Both the position numbers and the translations under genes were made by a program. Below are positions 11,914 through 24,495 of a stretch of 64,000 bases of DNA, piece after piece; position 1 is the first letter of the stretch, and each line of letters starts with the position of its first letter. This DNA is from Inonotus obliquus (taxonomy: Eukaryota; Basidiomycota; Agaricomycetes; Hymenochaetales; Hymenochaetaceae). The DNA lies in the NCBI GenBank assembly GCA_032164295.1, contig JAJHTX010000001.1, forward strand, positions 1,426,001 through 1,490,000, given 5' to 3'. The notes beneath the pieces are model-generated. The model was not told where the DNA came from, made no database searches, and saw only the letters and a program-made list of their open reading frames with translations.

Positions 11914-13568
11914 TTACAACTCCCCAACTTCCCATGGAGTTCCTTCCCCCGCCCATTCGTCGTCTGTTGTAGTGGCAGCGGCATCTTCGACTTCTCCAAT
12001 ACCCCACACCTCGCCCCGTTGATCTAGTGGGCCGGGTCTTCCTTGAAGTAAGGATTCCACGAGAACCTGCTCTTCACGTGCAGCCCGGTGAGACGAAGAG
12101 ATGTGGAGGACATTGCGGAGGTTCTCTGGCAAGCTAATGTCGGGCACATCACCCTCGGACGTATCCCCCTCGATCTCAGGTAGAGAATTAATGTAATTTC
12201 TGTGAACAATGCCAAACGTTTCCAATGCCTCGCCTTCGTCCTCTTCATCGACGAACTCGCGCTGTGATTGGTGTCTCCGTCGTGCTTGAGAATTCGACTC
12301 AACTACTTGAAAATCGGAGTCGTCGTCCGTCTGATCGCCGTCATTGCGGTCAACAGCGGCTATTTTTGGTTTCTTGCGATCCTTGTTGGCACTTTGAGAA
12401 ATTAGGTTTCGCTGACCAGGTTGGCTAATACTTGGAGGAGGGGACGGGGGTAGAAGTTTACCAGCCGGAAGCGTGAATTGGCTCTCGTATTCCACGTCAT
12501 CAACGTCGACTGGGCTCAAACGCTTTCTCCCAGATACTGTTGGAGAGAGTTCACGTACACCTCCGGATCCGACGGCAGGAGAGTTACCTCGTAAGTTGGA
12601 TTTACCCGAGTGTCCTTGCCTCCCGATTCCGGGATTCGTCTCTTGCAAATTTCGTCCCTCCTTCATGGCCAAGAACCTCTTCCCTTTGTTTTGTGCAGGC
12701 GATATCGCCGCTTGGACTGCGGATTGAGATCCCACAGCTTCCTCTTCACATCCGAAGGGGTCAGGAATAGATTTGGAGCGACCGAAAGGTCCTTTCTTCC
12801 GGGGGAAGTCTGGCTGTAAGAGCCGCGATTCTTCGAATATGGGCTTAAAATCTTTCCCGCTTGATGAAGCCTTCACTGGAGAGTCGGCAACGCATGCTGT
12901 CTCCTCATCGTCTGAATCTGAATCCTTTACGGAATCAGGACTAAGACGAACGTGTGCCATCCGTGGCTTCTTAGGAGACGGAGACACCAGGTCACCTCTG
13001 AGACGCTTTCGTGCTTTCCTCACAGCATTGTTCATGGGAGGACGTGCGGGCTCTGGAGCTGCGGTAAACGGTAGGAATGGTGCTTCTTGAGAAGAGGAGG
13101 AAGGCATTCTCATACTATTCGGCGAAGTTGAAGGATGATTCATGAAGTTGAGCTTCGGCAGTGGTTCATCGTAGCGCATAGTTTTCTCCCGAGACGATTT
13201 AGAAGGGGAGAATGGGTTTGGAGTTGCATCATTCGCTGGATGGGCTACAGGACGTGACTTGGGAACGATAGAAGATGGTCCGGGTTGGGGAGCAGTACGG
13301 CGTGGTGGAGTCGTTGGCTCGATGCCATCTGTTTGGTTGGGGGCGGTATGCGTTGTAGGCTCCTTGGAGAGCTTCTTATATAGCTTATATTTTGCCGCTG
13401 CACTCTCGATTAAGATGAGCAAGCCCAAACGCTAGAGTAGAAGCAGAGGTGCAACCAACCTATCTTCGGAAGGGCCTTTATATCATCCAAGGTCGGGTTC
13501 TTTCGATGCTCCGTCTTGAAGGCACGTTCCCATGACTTAATTTCTGCGCGAAGGGTCGTCAAGTCCAT
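11914..13568 (-). CDS. SLD2: DNA replication initiation protein Sld2/Drc1
   Basis: Essential CDK substrate that, when phosphorylated, bridges to Dpb11 and helps load Cdc45 and GINS at origins; homologous at its N-terminus to RecQL4. Exons 13568-13460 and 13397-11914, 530 residues. The start chosen is the ATG giving MDLTTLRAEIKSWERAFK, because the frame further 5' has no ATG before a TTG. The N-terminal Sld2 motif (LRAEIKSWERAF...NPTLDDIKALPKIAAKYKLYKKL) is unmistakable. The remainder is disordered, with many SP/TP sites such as SPSPKKPR and FSPSKSS, as expected for a CDK target. It is divergent from RPN5 with 181 bp between start codons. Confidence 0.9.
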
Positions 13569-13657
13569 GCAATGTCGCGTCAGAAAGCTAAGCTGCGGTG
13601 TGGTTGTCGCGACGTCGCGAGAACTCGGAGAAGTGCGTGACTTGCGCGTAACCAAAA

Positions 13658-13704
13658 ACGCGTCGATGCTTATGGTATAGTTTTCTCACGTTTCAATGAC
13701 GCGT
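13658..13704. promoter_or_regulatory. Two MluI cell-cycle boxes in the SLD2/RPN5 divergent promoter
   Basis: ACGCGT at 13658-13663 and 13699-13704 lie 90-136 bp upstream of the SLD2 start, within the short divergent promoter. MBF sites fit a G1/S gene such as SLD2; an effect on RPN5 is not expected from family knowledge. Confidence 0.5.
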
Positions 13705-13749
13705 CGCGTCCTGCAGTAGTACTTAGTGATCCCTTCGCTCTGACCCACA

Positions 13750-15536
13750 ATGGCCGAAGCTAAAAAGCAAGAGAGAGACTTTACTCCAGAAGTAAACGCT
13801 CTTCTTCCGGAAGCTACCGCCCTTTCGAAGGTGATTGCTACTTGTTTCCCAGCGCATTCAGCTTTCTGAACTTGATGCCAGAGCGGTAAACTATCAGAGG
13901 CCATTGACAAACTGCTTGCTCTAGAGAAACAGACACGTAATGTGAGCATCTCCTCGCCAGTCTCGTATGCTACTTCTGACTGTACTGCAGGCTTCAGATC
14001 TCAAGTCAACTACTACTTTGGCTACGACCCTTGCCAGCCTCGCCTACGAAGCCCGTAACTTGCAGGCATTAAATTCGAACATTCTTTTGTTAAGCAAGAA
14101 GCATGGGCAGTACAAGGTGACTATCCAGTCACTCGTTGAGCAAGCTATGGCATGGCTAGATGAAGTCAGAAGCCGGGATGGTCTGGAGAAATGGCTTGAG
14201 TTAGTTGAGACTTTGCGGCAAGTGACGGAAGGAAAGGTACACCAAGCATATCTACTTTCCGGCTATAACTCAAGCAAATGATAGATCTTTCTTGAAACTC
14301 CAAGAGCTCGAGTAACTCTGTCCCTTGCACATTACCACGAATCACTTGCAAACCAGCCAACATCAACCTCCCCTCCGCCACAAAAGTCCCTCGAGACTGC
14401 ATCGGATCTTCTCTCCGAACTGCAAGTCGAGACTTATTCATCAATGGAAAGGCGCGAAAAGACGGAGTTTCTACTTGAGCAGATGCGGTTACACGTGTTA
14501 GTAGCGAAGGGGAAGGATGCGGAAGCAAAGGGTCTCACTGAAAGCCGAGGTGAAGCTGACTGGATTAAGGTGCGAGTTGGTGGACGAAAAGTGAATGAAA
14601 GGTTTTTGAAAGAGAAGGGTAATGAAGTGCGCACCATGCAATCCTGTTTTGGTCGAAGCAGCCTAACTATTCTCCGACCTAGGATCTGAAACTGAAGTTC
14701 TATGATCTAATGATCCAATACGCGTTACACGGAAAGGAATATCTTGATGTTGCTAAGTACTACCACAATATCTGGGATACCCCAACAATAAAGGATGACA
14801 CGGCAGTGAAAGGCAGAGAAGTTCGTATCTGTTCTAATCCTCCTCGTGTTTTATATCTCACGTATGCTTATAGGCACTTGAACATGTTGTTTACTATATC
14901 GTCCTCGCCCCTCATAACAATGAACAATCAGATATGCTTCACCGAATCTACGCGTACCCCGAGCTCCAGAAAATGGAGATTCATCGGTAGGCAGCTACTT
15001 CGCTCGTGGCGACAACGTACTTATGGTACTGTTTAGAAATCTCCTGAAATGTTTTGTTACCAAGGAGATCATGAGGTGGCCAGGAATCGAGAACTTCTAC
15101 GGAGCTGCTCTTCGTGGCACCGATGTTTTCAACCATGCATCTCCAGACCGCTGGGAGGACCTTCACACACGCGTAATAGAGCATGTAAGTGTTCTTCGGT
15201 AGTAATTTTAAAGGTAACACGATTAATGTGATTGCTCAGAACATCCGAGTCATTGCGAGCTACTATGCGCGTATATCAACGAAACGACTCCAAACGATGC
15301 TCGACCTGTCAGCCCAGGAAACGGAGGAAACCCTATGTAGGCTAGTTGTTTCAAAGACAGTGTGGGCTCGAATAGATAGGCCAGCGGGCGTCATTACTTT
15401 CCGGCAGCAGAAGACAGCGGAGGATGTGTGTAACGAGTGGAGTTCAGATATGCAGCGATTGCTCGGTTTGGTAGAGAAGACTTGGATGGGGATGAATGCA
15501 GCATTGGCTGCACAGTCTCGTGTAAAAGCACAGTAG
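13750..15536 (+). CDS. RPN5: 26S proteasome lid subunit Rpn5 (PSMD12)
   Basis: PCI-domain subunit of the 19S regulatory particle lid. Eight exons: 13750-13830, 13882-13941, 13991-14236, 14285-14626, 14683-14820, 14874-14986, 15037-15184, 15240-15536; 474 residues, close to the family length. Strong family marks are LEKQTRNASDLKSTTTLATT, LLLSKKHGQYK, VTEGKIFLETPRARVTLSLA, LQVETYSSMERREKTEFLLE and a C-terminal PCI/winged-helix part (NIRVIASYYARISTKRLQTM, then VSKTVWARIDRPAGVITF). All exon phases agree. The related CSN4 was considered, but the ERREKxEFxLEQMRL block and the TEGKI segment are Rpn5. Confidence 0.93.
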
Positions 15537-15680
15537 CATATTGTTTCGTACTGCATATTACAGGCACTTTCTTCTTTGGCATCAGAATAATTGCGCATGT
15601 TTGGTTCCTCTTAGTCACGTGCCCGCCGATCCAAATACTCTTTCGTTTCTGGTTTTTCAGTCTGGTCGTCCTCAATCTTA

Positions 15681-16611
15681 ATGGTACGACGCGTTGCGAC
15701 ACAAGTGCACAAGCAGGTCGCTCGGCTTGCGCGCGCTGGCTATCTCAAGCAGGAACCGCTATGGTACAAGGCAGTCCTTGAACATCCTCCGCTTCCCCTC
15801 CCACCTCGTTCACCACCGAACCGCCTTGCGAATGTCATCAGCTCAGCTCCTTACGATCTCCCCTCCGATCCTGGTGCCTCGACGTCGCATTCCAAAAAAC
15901 CTCCAAAGGTGAAGGCTCAACCGATTGTTTACTTGGAGGACCAAGTCCGGAGACAGTTTTTCCGAGATCATCCTTTTGAAGCATTCCGGGAGCGAACTCT
16001 AGCCGAAGCGGGTGCCATTGAGGATGAGCACCCTGTACGTGAAGCAGAATGGACTCGACTCAGTCAACGAGGGCGAAATCCTTATCCGGAAGAGTGAGTC
16101 CTCCCTACATGATTTCCAGTGACCACAGAGACACATACTTCTATTCAGTGCCGTCCGATTTGCTGTCAACCTCTACGAACACTCGCTAGAGAAGTCACTT
16201 TCAGATGCTTACGTTAAAGCTTGCATGCAATACCGAGCCTTACGCTTTGAGCAAGAAGCTTCAGCAGAAATCGCGGTTGCCGAGGCGGAGTACTACGGTG
16301 TCAAGTTCAAGCCTAATGCTATCGAACGTTCCTTTGCTCGCGAAGGAGAGAATTTGAAGACTTGGGAGACGACGAAACTTGAAGAGGCGCAGTCGATGGA
16401 GGGACGAAAGCGCTGGCGCATGCGTGTCGAACGTCCTCGTATTGAGCATGGTTCCATGTCAGATTGGTCGAGGGGAGAGCAATACATTCGGCTGTGGAAG
16501 GAAGGCATTCGTCCCGACTATTCACCGGCACTGTCGACACCACTCGAGCAAGGGACGGAAGTGGTCACTTACGACCGCGAGGTTGATTACATGCACTTGA
16601 AGGTGCAATAA
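15681..16611 (+). CDS. RSM25: Mitochondrial small-subunit ribosomal protein Rsm25/mS23
   Basis: Structural protein of the fungal mitochondrial 37S ribosomal subunit. Exons 15681-16093 and 16149-16611 give 291 residues. The N-terminus VHKQVARLARAGYLKQEPLW followed by YKAVLEHPPLPLPPR is characteristic of the family. The middle carries YLEDQVRRQFFRDHPFEAFR, and the C-terminus is charged and helical. The basic start MVRRVATQVHKQVARLARAG can serve as a mitochondrial presequence. It lies 144 bp downstream of RPN5 on the same strand and ends 72 bp from the convergent SEC3 stop. Confidence 0.85.
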
Positions 16612-16683
16612 TCTCGCATCCATCATTTTAGTATAGTTAAAGGCTACAGCTAGATGATACAATAACTTAAACTAAACATCCAA

Positions 16684-19600
16684 TTAGGGTCCGACTTTAT
16701 GTCGCTTGAAGGCAGCTTCTATGTCTGCTCTGGAGTACTCTAGAGATACGCCGGTCTCTTTGTAACACTGGCTAATTCGCGCCAAGAAGAGATCTGTCAT
16801 GCGGAAGAGCTCCTCTTCGCAGGATTTCCATACCCCTACTAAGACGGTGTTGGCGGGGCTGCCCTCCGGTGCATCGGCATCCGTGAAATGTTTTTCGACG
16901 CGTTTGAAGAGTGCATCGATGTTCTTCCGTATGTCTTTGGAATCATACTCTTTGACCACACGCTTCAAAGCGGACCGATTGTACGAAGTATTCTTCGAAA
17001 CCTCAGTCGGTGCCGTGGTTTTCAATAAGCGATCGACACCATCAAAGAAGTCCTGAAAGAACACAATAAATAATCGTTAACCGCACGATAGTTTGAAGTG
17101 GACTCACAATGATCTTTGCGAACGAACGACGCATAATCATTTTGACATACGCGCTCAAATTCTCATCATAGATTGCCTCGGCTCTTTTCTTGAACGCATT
17201 CACAGCATTGATATTGAGTTGACCGATTTCAGATATGAAATGGTGCATGTTGTCTTCATCGATAAAATTCGTCAGTCCAATCGGTATCTAAGACTCGCAC
17301 ATGAAATAATGCTCACCGATGAGGATAACATGATAATTGAGCTGTCCCTTATCTTCGCCTTCTCCATCCAATTTCGCCATTTGCTTAAGGCAATCGAACA
17401 TACTCTGTACAATGCGATCGTACGCTGCATCGACGCTGCCGCGGATCTCCAGACTGTCCGCACCAACGAGCTGGCCCTCAATGCGCGAGACATACACGGG
17501 GAAGTATTTGATGAAGTGCGCTACGCCGCGCCGCTTCTTCGCATCGAGCCTCGTTTGTTCAACGCCTTTAATTTGCTCGTCCTTCCGAATGTATAAGTAC
17601 ATTGCAATGTGAAACTGATGAAAAACTGCAATTTACCACATGACGATCAAAAATAAGACGGAGACGCTGGTGCTGCTTGTCGAGCACACCGGCAAAGAAA
17701 GGATTTCCCCGAGATTCCGCCTCTGCAATTGCTCGCTCAATTGAGGCAAGGACACCAACGATTTGCCTGTGAATGATGAATAAGGCAATGTGTGGAGACC
17801 AAAGAGTCCAACGACTTACATGTTATCTTTCGCAAGGGCTTGATCAATAAACGCCTTGAGTTCCGTCGTCAAAAATCCGAAAATGAGGTCCATGGCTCCG
17901 CGTAAGAGCTTCATCGTCGTGTTACTCAGCCCGGCGTATTGCGACGCCTGCCGACGGAAATAATGGTCAAGGGCCATGTAATCTGCGTACGTGATTGCAG
18001 CATCGTTGATGAGCAAGAAGTCTGCTATGAACGCCCGCTCGTTGTAGATTTGTGGGGCGATTTGTTCAAGCACGGTGTCCAGCACCTAATAAGTATGTAT
18101 CAAAACTCAGGTAATAAAACGTCAGCTATGACACACCTCGAAGGGTTTCAATGTTCCACCGGATTTTTTACCCTTCTCCTTCTTACCATCAAGGGGAGCT
18201 CGGACCACGGTACCAGCCCGACGAAGGCCGCCAGAGACTAAACTTTCCTTCTCTGCGACTGTAAAAGCTGGTGATAATACATGTCTTCAGCGAAACGATT
18301 CTCTCCCCTTGAATTACGACTGACCTTGCTCCGTTTCCTCTTCTGACGGTTGTCGGATAAACTTGCCATATGACACTAACAGAGCTTTGACTTGTTTCGA
18401 GTGCAAGTCGCTTGCCGCAGAGAAGTATGCCTGTAATGTTCAGCATGTCAATGTTAGACGACATCTGAATCCGGCCAACACGCGTTGCTCACCGCGCAGA
18501 TCTTGGAATATTTAGTCTCTTCCATCTCTCGTAAGTAAAGCATGAGCCCGCAATAACGGCCAAGATACGCCTCCAAAGGCTTATGATCCAGCATAATCAA
18601 AATTCCTTTCTCACTTGATGAACGAAGACCGTTCGTATCTCCAAGCAAAAGATTACTCTGCGCAGTGAACATAATGGTGAGGAAGTCGAGGACACGCTTG
18701 CAGAATTGATTGTTATGCATGCGGTACTCTTCAAGCCTCTCCATTGTCGCGGCCATGTCTGCGGGGACTGTCTTAAAATTGAGGCCGAATAAGTCAATGA
18801 TTTAGACCTACCATTGTCACGGGCAGCGAGGAGGGCTTTGTAGAGTTCAGTGGCAGACAACTCCAGTCTAGCTATGCCATCATCCTTCTCGAGCGACTCC
18901 TGTGTCAGTATCAACAGTGTTTCTCGGTCCACATGAACCGTTTGCTTGAAATCACATATTATTAGGGACGCCAGTTTAAGAAATTGGAAGTGAGACGCCA
19001 AACCAGTAGTTTCTCAAGCTCGGCTAGAAGCTGCTGCTGGTTTTGTATCTGAACCTGAAGTCCGCGATTTTGTGATTGGATATACAAGATGTCGTCGCTG
19101 ACAGCCTGTGAAGCAACAGTGGAAGTCAGAAAAATCATCCGGATGTCTAGCCTGAAACGCACGTTGAGGTGTATCTTGTAGGAGGATACTGTTTTCTCCA
19201 TGCCATCAAGATCTGCAATGGCTTCATCCAGACCAGCCAGGACCTTTGCAATCCGTACATCATCCGATTCTAATAGAGAGTGGATGTTTGCCTAAGGGGG
19301 ATTCAGTTGTAGTCCTATGATTTGGGTGCGCCAACATACTCTCTCTAGCAGAACCAGTTCATCTAACAATCTTGATTCAATGGCATCGGCCGGACCTTTT
19401 CGAGTCCGGGTAGGAAGACCATCTCCTATCCACTCGTAACCTTCGAGCATTTCCTCAATATTAGATAGGGTCGCTGCAGCAGTGTCACCCTCCTCCCACA
19501 GAGCATCTTCTTCGTCATCTTGTCCCTCAGCCGTATCAGCATTCAAGTTCGTAGCACTCGGAGGAGTTGCTTCCGCGGCAAACAGCAAACGGTCTAATAG

Positions 19601-21091
19601 GGCTTGGTTTGCAGGATCGAAGAAGGATATTCTGGCGTTCGGATCTCGCATTCCGTGCTGTGACTGTTGCGATGCCTGCGAGCTCATCGGGACAGCGGAA
19701 GGAGCTACTTTCGTCACTCGCAGAGGTACAGGTGGCTCAATGCTGGGTGTGACGTCTCGATCTCGCATTGAACGTCGTGAGGAAGTAGACAAAGCGGGAG
19801 AAGCTGCCCGCGGTGTCGCAGGATTGCTACGCATTCGAGAACCACTGGAACTACCGGGACGAGGGTATTCGGGGGTAGGAGCTGGTGGTACTGGGGAACC
19901 GATTGATGAGGTAGCACTGGAAAGTGACATCGCTATAGATGTCGTGGAAGAACCAGGACCTCCACTAATTGTCGAAGACAGAGTCGGAACATCAAGCGAA
20001 GTATGAGGGCTCTGATATGACGGTGCCCGGGATTGTACCTGAACCGGTCTTGAACGTAGCGGTGATGAGTCCTTTATTCGGCTTGTAGAAGCCGGTACCG
20101 GGCTCATTGGAGGGAGATTTATAGACGGACGTTGACCCGGGGAGGACGACTCGAATGAACGCACTGACGAGGCGGTATTTGAAACTTTCCGTATTCTACG
20201 CGAAGAGCCTGCTCCTGATGAGGAAAGCGCTGGGGATGATGATCGCGTGCCTCCCCCTCTCACAGGCGAAGTGGTACGAGATGACGGACCGGTCGGAGGC
20301 AAAGGTGGATTGCCGACAGGAGGGGGACGCGGCCGCGGCTGTGGGACGGGGGACTCAGAGCGCTGCGACCCGTTTAATCGAGGACGTGATGCAGATTTTG
20401 GCTCCTTGACCGTTGCGGTGGATCTGACAGACCTCAAGTCGGCACGGTCAATATAGCGAGGCAGCGGGGGCGCTACATCAAATGTCAGGTTTGATTACGC
20501 ATCTTGATCGGTATGCCACTTACGTGTGGGCGTCGGTATGTCGCCATATACTTCCAGAGAGTGCTCTGGCTGGCACGTTTCTTTATGCAGAGCGATGAGA
20601 AGACTCAGAAAATGGTCCTGATCCTCACGTTTAGTCGTCTCCCAAGTATACCCTCTTGCAAACGTGACATTTATCACATTTATGTCTTCCGGGGTCTATG
20701 TGTGGCATAATGGGCATGGGAAATATGAAAATAGGTGTGGGTACGTACGCGGCGCTTGGGTAGTTCAATAACGTGAAGGTCCTCAAGTTTCCAAGTCTTG
20801 CCAACAGAGAATGTACCGTTGGGATTTACGCGAGACTTGTGTATCAGAGGAGTGCTATCAGAAGATCCTACAGAGAATAAGATACTGCGATTCGCATAGC
20901 AAGGTGCGGAACGCACTAGCAAGGATGATGTACCGAAGCTTCAAGTTCTTGTTCTTGTCGTTGTCACCGTCGACTTCCCATATCTTGAGGTGTCCAACAT
21001 AGTATTCTTGATGGCCATCGCTGGTAGCATTACGCTTGTTGAACACAGATTCAATTATACGGTTTTGGACGTCAGCATCATGGTCAGACAT
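16684..21091 (-). CDS. SEC3: Exocyst complex subunit Sec3
   Basis: Spatial-landmark subunit of the exocyst, tethering secretory vesicles at growth sites. Fifteen exons: 21091-20917, 20867-20749, 20695-20524, 20472-19340, 19291-19163, 19105-19004, 18944-18812, 18767-18493, 18430-18325, 18258-18137, 18085-17820, 17766-17637, 17581-17317, 17253-17108, 17052-16684; 1213 residues. N-terminal PH-like PIP2- and Rho-binding domain about residues 25-150 (YYVGHLKIWEV, SVGKTWKLEDLHVIEL, FARGYTWET). A disordered Ser/Pro linker follows (~160-490). The Sec3 core (~535-1213) includes ANIHSLLESDD, YKIHLNAVSDDILYIQSQNR and the C-terminal NRSALKRVVKEYDSKDIRKN. Acceptor 17582 was chosen because it yields DRHVDEQIKGVEQT, matching the family; the next upstream AG would leave only a ~20-nt intron. 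Confidence 0.92.
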
Positions 21092-21177
21092 CACAGTGTC
21101 GAGTTGAGAAAGCTAAGATACAATACAATATACAGGAAATATGATTGCACTGCATGAGGCTACTGCTAACGACGCCG

Positions 21178-22425
21178 TCACGTGAGGCCACCACCTTCGA
21201 GCAGCTTGAGAACTTTCCTCTCATTCACCGCCCTTTCAACGCGCCCAATGGCAGATAGCTCTCCGCCTTCTGTGCCAACCTCCAATCCCCGTTCTGCGGC
21301 GGCAGCGTCAATTTCCTTCAGTCGACGAAGCACCCGACTACCTGCCCGATCCGCAGCGATCGCCCGACCATTGTCTTGCAGTAAGCTCACTGCGGTTGCC
21401 TTCTTCTCACGATAGCAATCAAGAGAGGCTACTGGGCGCTCGGAAAGTGCTACGTGCGTTGTCAATTCTGCGATCGATGCCTCCGACGCTTCTTCATCGG
21501 GACACAATAATCCCGCAGCCCCAGCTGGGTCGGACTTGCCTGGGACAATTTCCAGTGGATAAGAGCTATTTTCCAGCCATTGGTCTAAGCCGGCTACAGT
21601 AGCACGTATTCGTTGCATCTTCTCTGCTTTGGAGGGCCTCCCGGTTTTCTTTCTTCCCGCGCCGTTGCCACTTAGCTCTTCCAATTCTAGTAGCTCATTC
21701 CGGACTTCTTCGCGTGGAAGAACGCACGGGTTTTGTGCTTGAAATTCCGAAGGAGGCAAGATTAGAAACGCGGGGCGAAGCGTATCCAAAACGAATTGTG
21801 CATATGGCTTCAATAGTAACTCATTCCCACTTAATGAATCGGGAAAGACCAGCAACTCCTCAACGACGTCTAACGAGACATCAGCCCGTGTCTATTCTTG
21901 AATCGGTTACACTCACCAATGGGAATAGAAATGCCCTGCGCAGACTGCATTGACTTGGGTACAGACGTGGATGGCTGCGACATGTAGAAAGTATATAGAG
22001 AAAACAATCCTACAACTCTGCGCATAGGGTTCTCTGTGGGTTGGATGCATTCTATATTCCACGTCAGATGGCGATTCAGTTAGCATAGCGGTTCGATTCC
22101 TACCTAGGAAGATTCTGAGCACGACTTTTAAGAATGTTTCGCGTGCTCTAGGCTCAAGCACCTTCAAATGCAACCACTGCCAGCCAAGACGCATCCAGAG
22201 CTCTTTGAAAAGAGCGAACGGTCCCGATTTATCAGAGTTGGCTTCACTTGTTCCACCGCGAGCATTGAACAAGTTACTGTAAAGTGAAGTGTATAGTCTT
22301 TCCAATTCTCGTATGTCTGCTCGCATCGCGGCAACGAAGAGAGAAGATGTAAAGTAGGCAGGCTGAATGGTCGCATCTCCGCGAGGTGCGCCAGATGATG
22401 GCGCTACTTGCAGTGTTTGCGACAT
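21178..22425 (-). CDS. SNAP43/SNAPC1-like protein with an AT-hook-like motif
   Basis: Probable subunit of a snRNA-activating complex that recruits RNA polymerase II/III to snRNA promoters; assignment rests on weak similarity. Exons 22425-22104, 22033-21917, 21869-21178 give 376 residues. The start is the first in-frame ATG (MSQTLQVAPSS). Residues ~20-190 are helical: FKELWMRLGWQWLHLKVLEP, then RVVGLFSLYTFYMSQPST, which resembles the SNAP43 pattern of a conserved RV-LxLLY-TQ segment followed by an I-x-I strand. A basic KKTGRPSKAEK motif near residue 235 resembles an AT-hook core. The C-terminal third is charged and helical. It is divergent from IMA1 with 142 bp between starts. Confidence 0.55.
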
Positions 22426-22567
22426 GCAAAGATAGAAAGAGCTGAGTGACTCTGAAGGATCGTGGCCCGCCGCGGGACGGATGATGTCGTCGCGGACCAC
22501 CACCAGGCAGGTGATCGACGCGACAGCCTTGTGTTCATCGACGTTGTTGAATCCCTTGACTCTGAAA

Positions 22568-24495
22568 ATGACTCTCTTTCGTCGCTCGTCTGCAGTCTCC
22601 TGTTACTATTGCTTGAGTCTTGTCGACCCATATTCAGCATCATCAAGTCGCGCTAGTCCATTCAACCCGAGGTCTTTTCGTTGTCCTTACTGTGGTTGTC
22701 AGAACCGTTATGATTCCCGCGGTCAGATTATTGGTGACGAACCTGCTATGCGTGATGAGCGGCTAAACGTCAACAATTTTTCCAAGCGCGGTGAGTGGGA
22801 GCAGTGTATTCCACGACCTAGATGAAATTGAATCTGTGCCTTCAGGTCTGCCCAACCGCAACCATCTGCCATCGCTGACAGGCCAGCACACTCCCACCGT
22901 ATTCTGCCGCGCATGCCAAACGAACCAGACGCTCCTCATCAACTTGCGCGCCGCATATCTCCCAGAGCCAGAAGACCCTTCCTATGCTTCTCGTCTCGCA
23001 CAATTACCTGCGTATATTGCATCGTTACAGTCACGCTATCCTCCCGTGTGTCCCTCTTGTCAACCAGCAGTAGAAGACGAAATCGCTAGGAAAGATGAAT
23101 TTGCTCGCACACGTGCTCTTGCCAACGCCCTCAAAGCAACTTCGCGCCCTCCATCTAGAGCTGGCAGTGCTGCGAATACCGTGAAGAACAACCACTCCAG
23201 GATGAAGGCATGGAGAATACGAGGAGTCCTGTGGACTACGAGCTATGTTATTGCTGTCTTTGCAAACGCAGCTGGTAAGTAGTGTTATCTTCTTGCACGG
23301 AACCTCTTTAAGCGATTACTTTCTCTAGGGATAATTGATCTTAGCCTTCTTTACCCCTTAAGAAGGCTAATACCTTTACTACCGCTCGTCGTGCTCATTT
23401 CCGTGGCCTGGACATTTTGGGATCCTACCTATTCTCTACAACAGAAATCTCACCTTCATGGTGGACGAGTACGCATCGGAGGCCGTCAACGATACATCGT
23501 GAGTTCTTGAATTGAACTACCATACCTACAAGGAATTTTAATTCAATCTTTAACCTAGTTTTTACAAAGCCTAGCATGGCTATCACGGTTGACTTCGTCA
23601 ATATTACTGCTGTGCTCCTGGATCAGTCAAGACTGGGATTTTCTACAACTTAGTTCTCCGGAAATCCAAGTTGGTATCTCTAGAAAGCAGACTTACTTTG
23701 GGTCCGCATTGGTTCTCGAGATTTCCGTATGTATATTTCCTAGTCGACTGCTTTTTACTACCTAACCTAGTTACTCCCAACGTACAGGCTCTGATTCTTT
23801 CCTACCTCGCAATCACCATCCATAGACCGGTACCTATCCGACTCATAGACACTTCAGCACACCGTGCGCTCTCTAAACCCAATCCACAACCAAATTCTTC
23901 GCAAGCGAATGGCTCGCATTCGCATGTTCAACCCGAGCCAGATTTCTTCTCCACCCTTTCACTATCTGGAAACCCGGTTATTACACCAGCAACGAACGTG
24001 AATCCGATGTTCGGGCAACCTTCGCTTACACCCGGGAAATCACTGGGTAACGGCATTGTAGAAGACAGTATGAACGTTACATTTGAAGATGACGATCACG
24101 ATGAAGATGAGCCGGATTTAATTCGACGAACTCGTCGACGAGACCCAGACGCAATGGATTGGGAACCTTCAACACCAGCCAAACAAGCTTTACTAAGGCA
24201 ACGTCGAACTCAAAATCGTTCATCATCATCGACAGCGACGGGGAAGTTTAAAGATGATGGGGTGTGGCTTCGTCAACAACGTTTCTTCCCGCCTGAAGAA
24301 CCAACGGGTTTAGAGGGGCTTTTAATGAGAACGAGGCTTATGGATGAGGATGAATCTCGTGTTCGGGGTTCATCGTCAGAAGTGACAGGGATGAAGAATC
24401 AGCAAAAGAGGATAAAATGGATTTGGGTGTATTCTGCTTCTGTGTTACCCGTCGCTGTTATCCTTGGGGCTTTGTGGCTTCGTTCTCGTTCGTGA
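22568..24495 (+). CDS. IMA1: Ima1/Samp1-type inner nuclear membrane protein
   Basis: Integral inner-nuclear-membrane protein linking chromatin or the LINC complex, carrying the Ima1 N-terminal domain. Exons 22568-22790, 22846-23274, 23329-23498, 23559-23726, 23788-24495; 565 residues. The N-terminal ~130 residues contain four CxxC pairs (SCYYC, RCPYC, FCRAC, VCPSC), the zinc-binding signature of the family. Membrane segments follow (LLYPLRRLIPLLPLVVLISV, the FLQSLAWLS region, SALVLEISALILSYLAITI) plus a last one at the C-terminus (WVYSASVLPVAVILGALWL). An acidic, disordered loop lies at ~350-500. The start MTLFRRSSAVSCYYC was preferred over upstream in-frame ATGs because the family begins just before the first CxxC. 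Confidence 0.85.

Noticed and set aside
13569..13655. Longer N-terminus for Sld2.
   Set aside because: The extension begins at TTG, not ATG, and the conserved Sld2 motif begins right after the ATG at 13568.
22085..22110. GGTTCGATTCC resembling a tRNA T-arm.
   Set aside because: No matching acceptor, D or anticodon stems nearby; it lies in an intron of the SNAP43-like gene.
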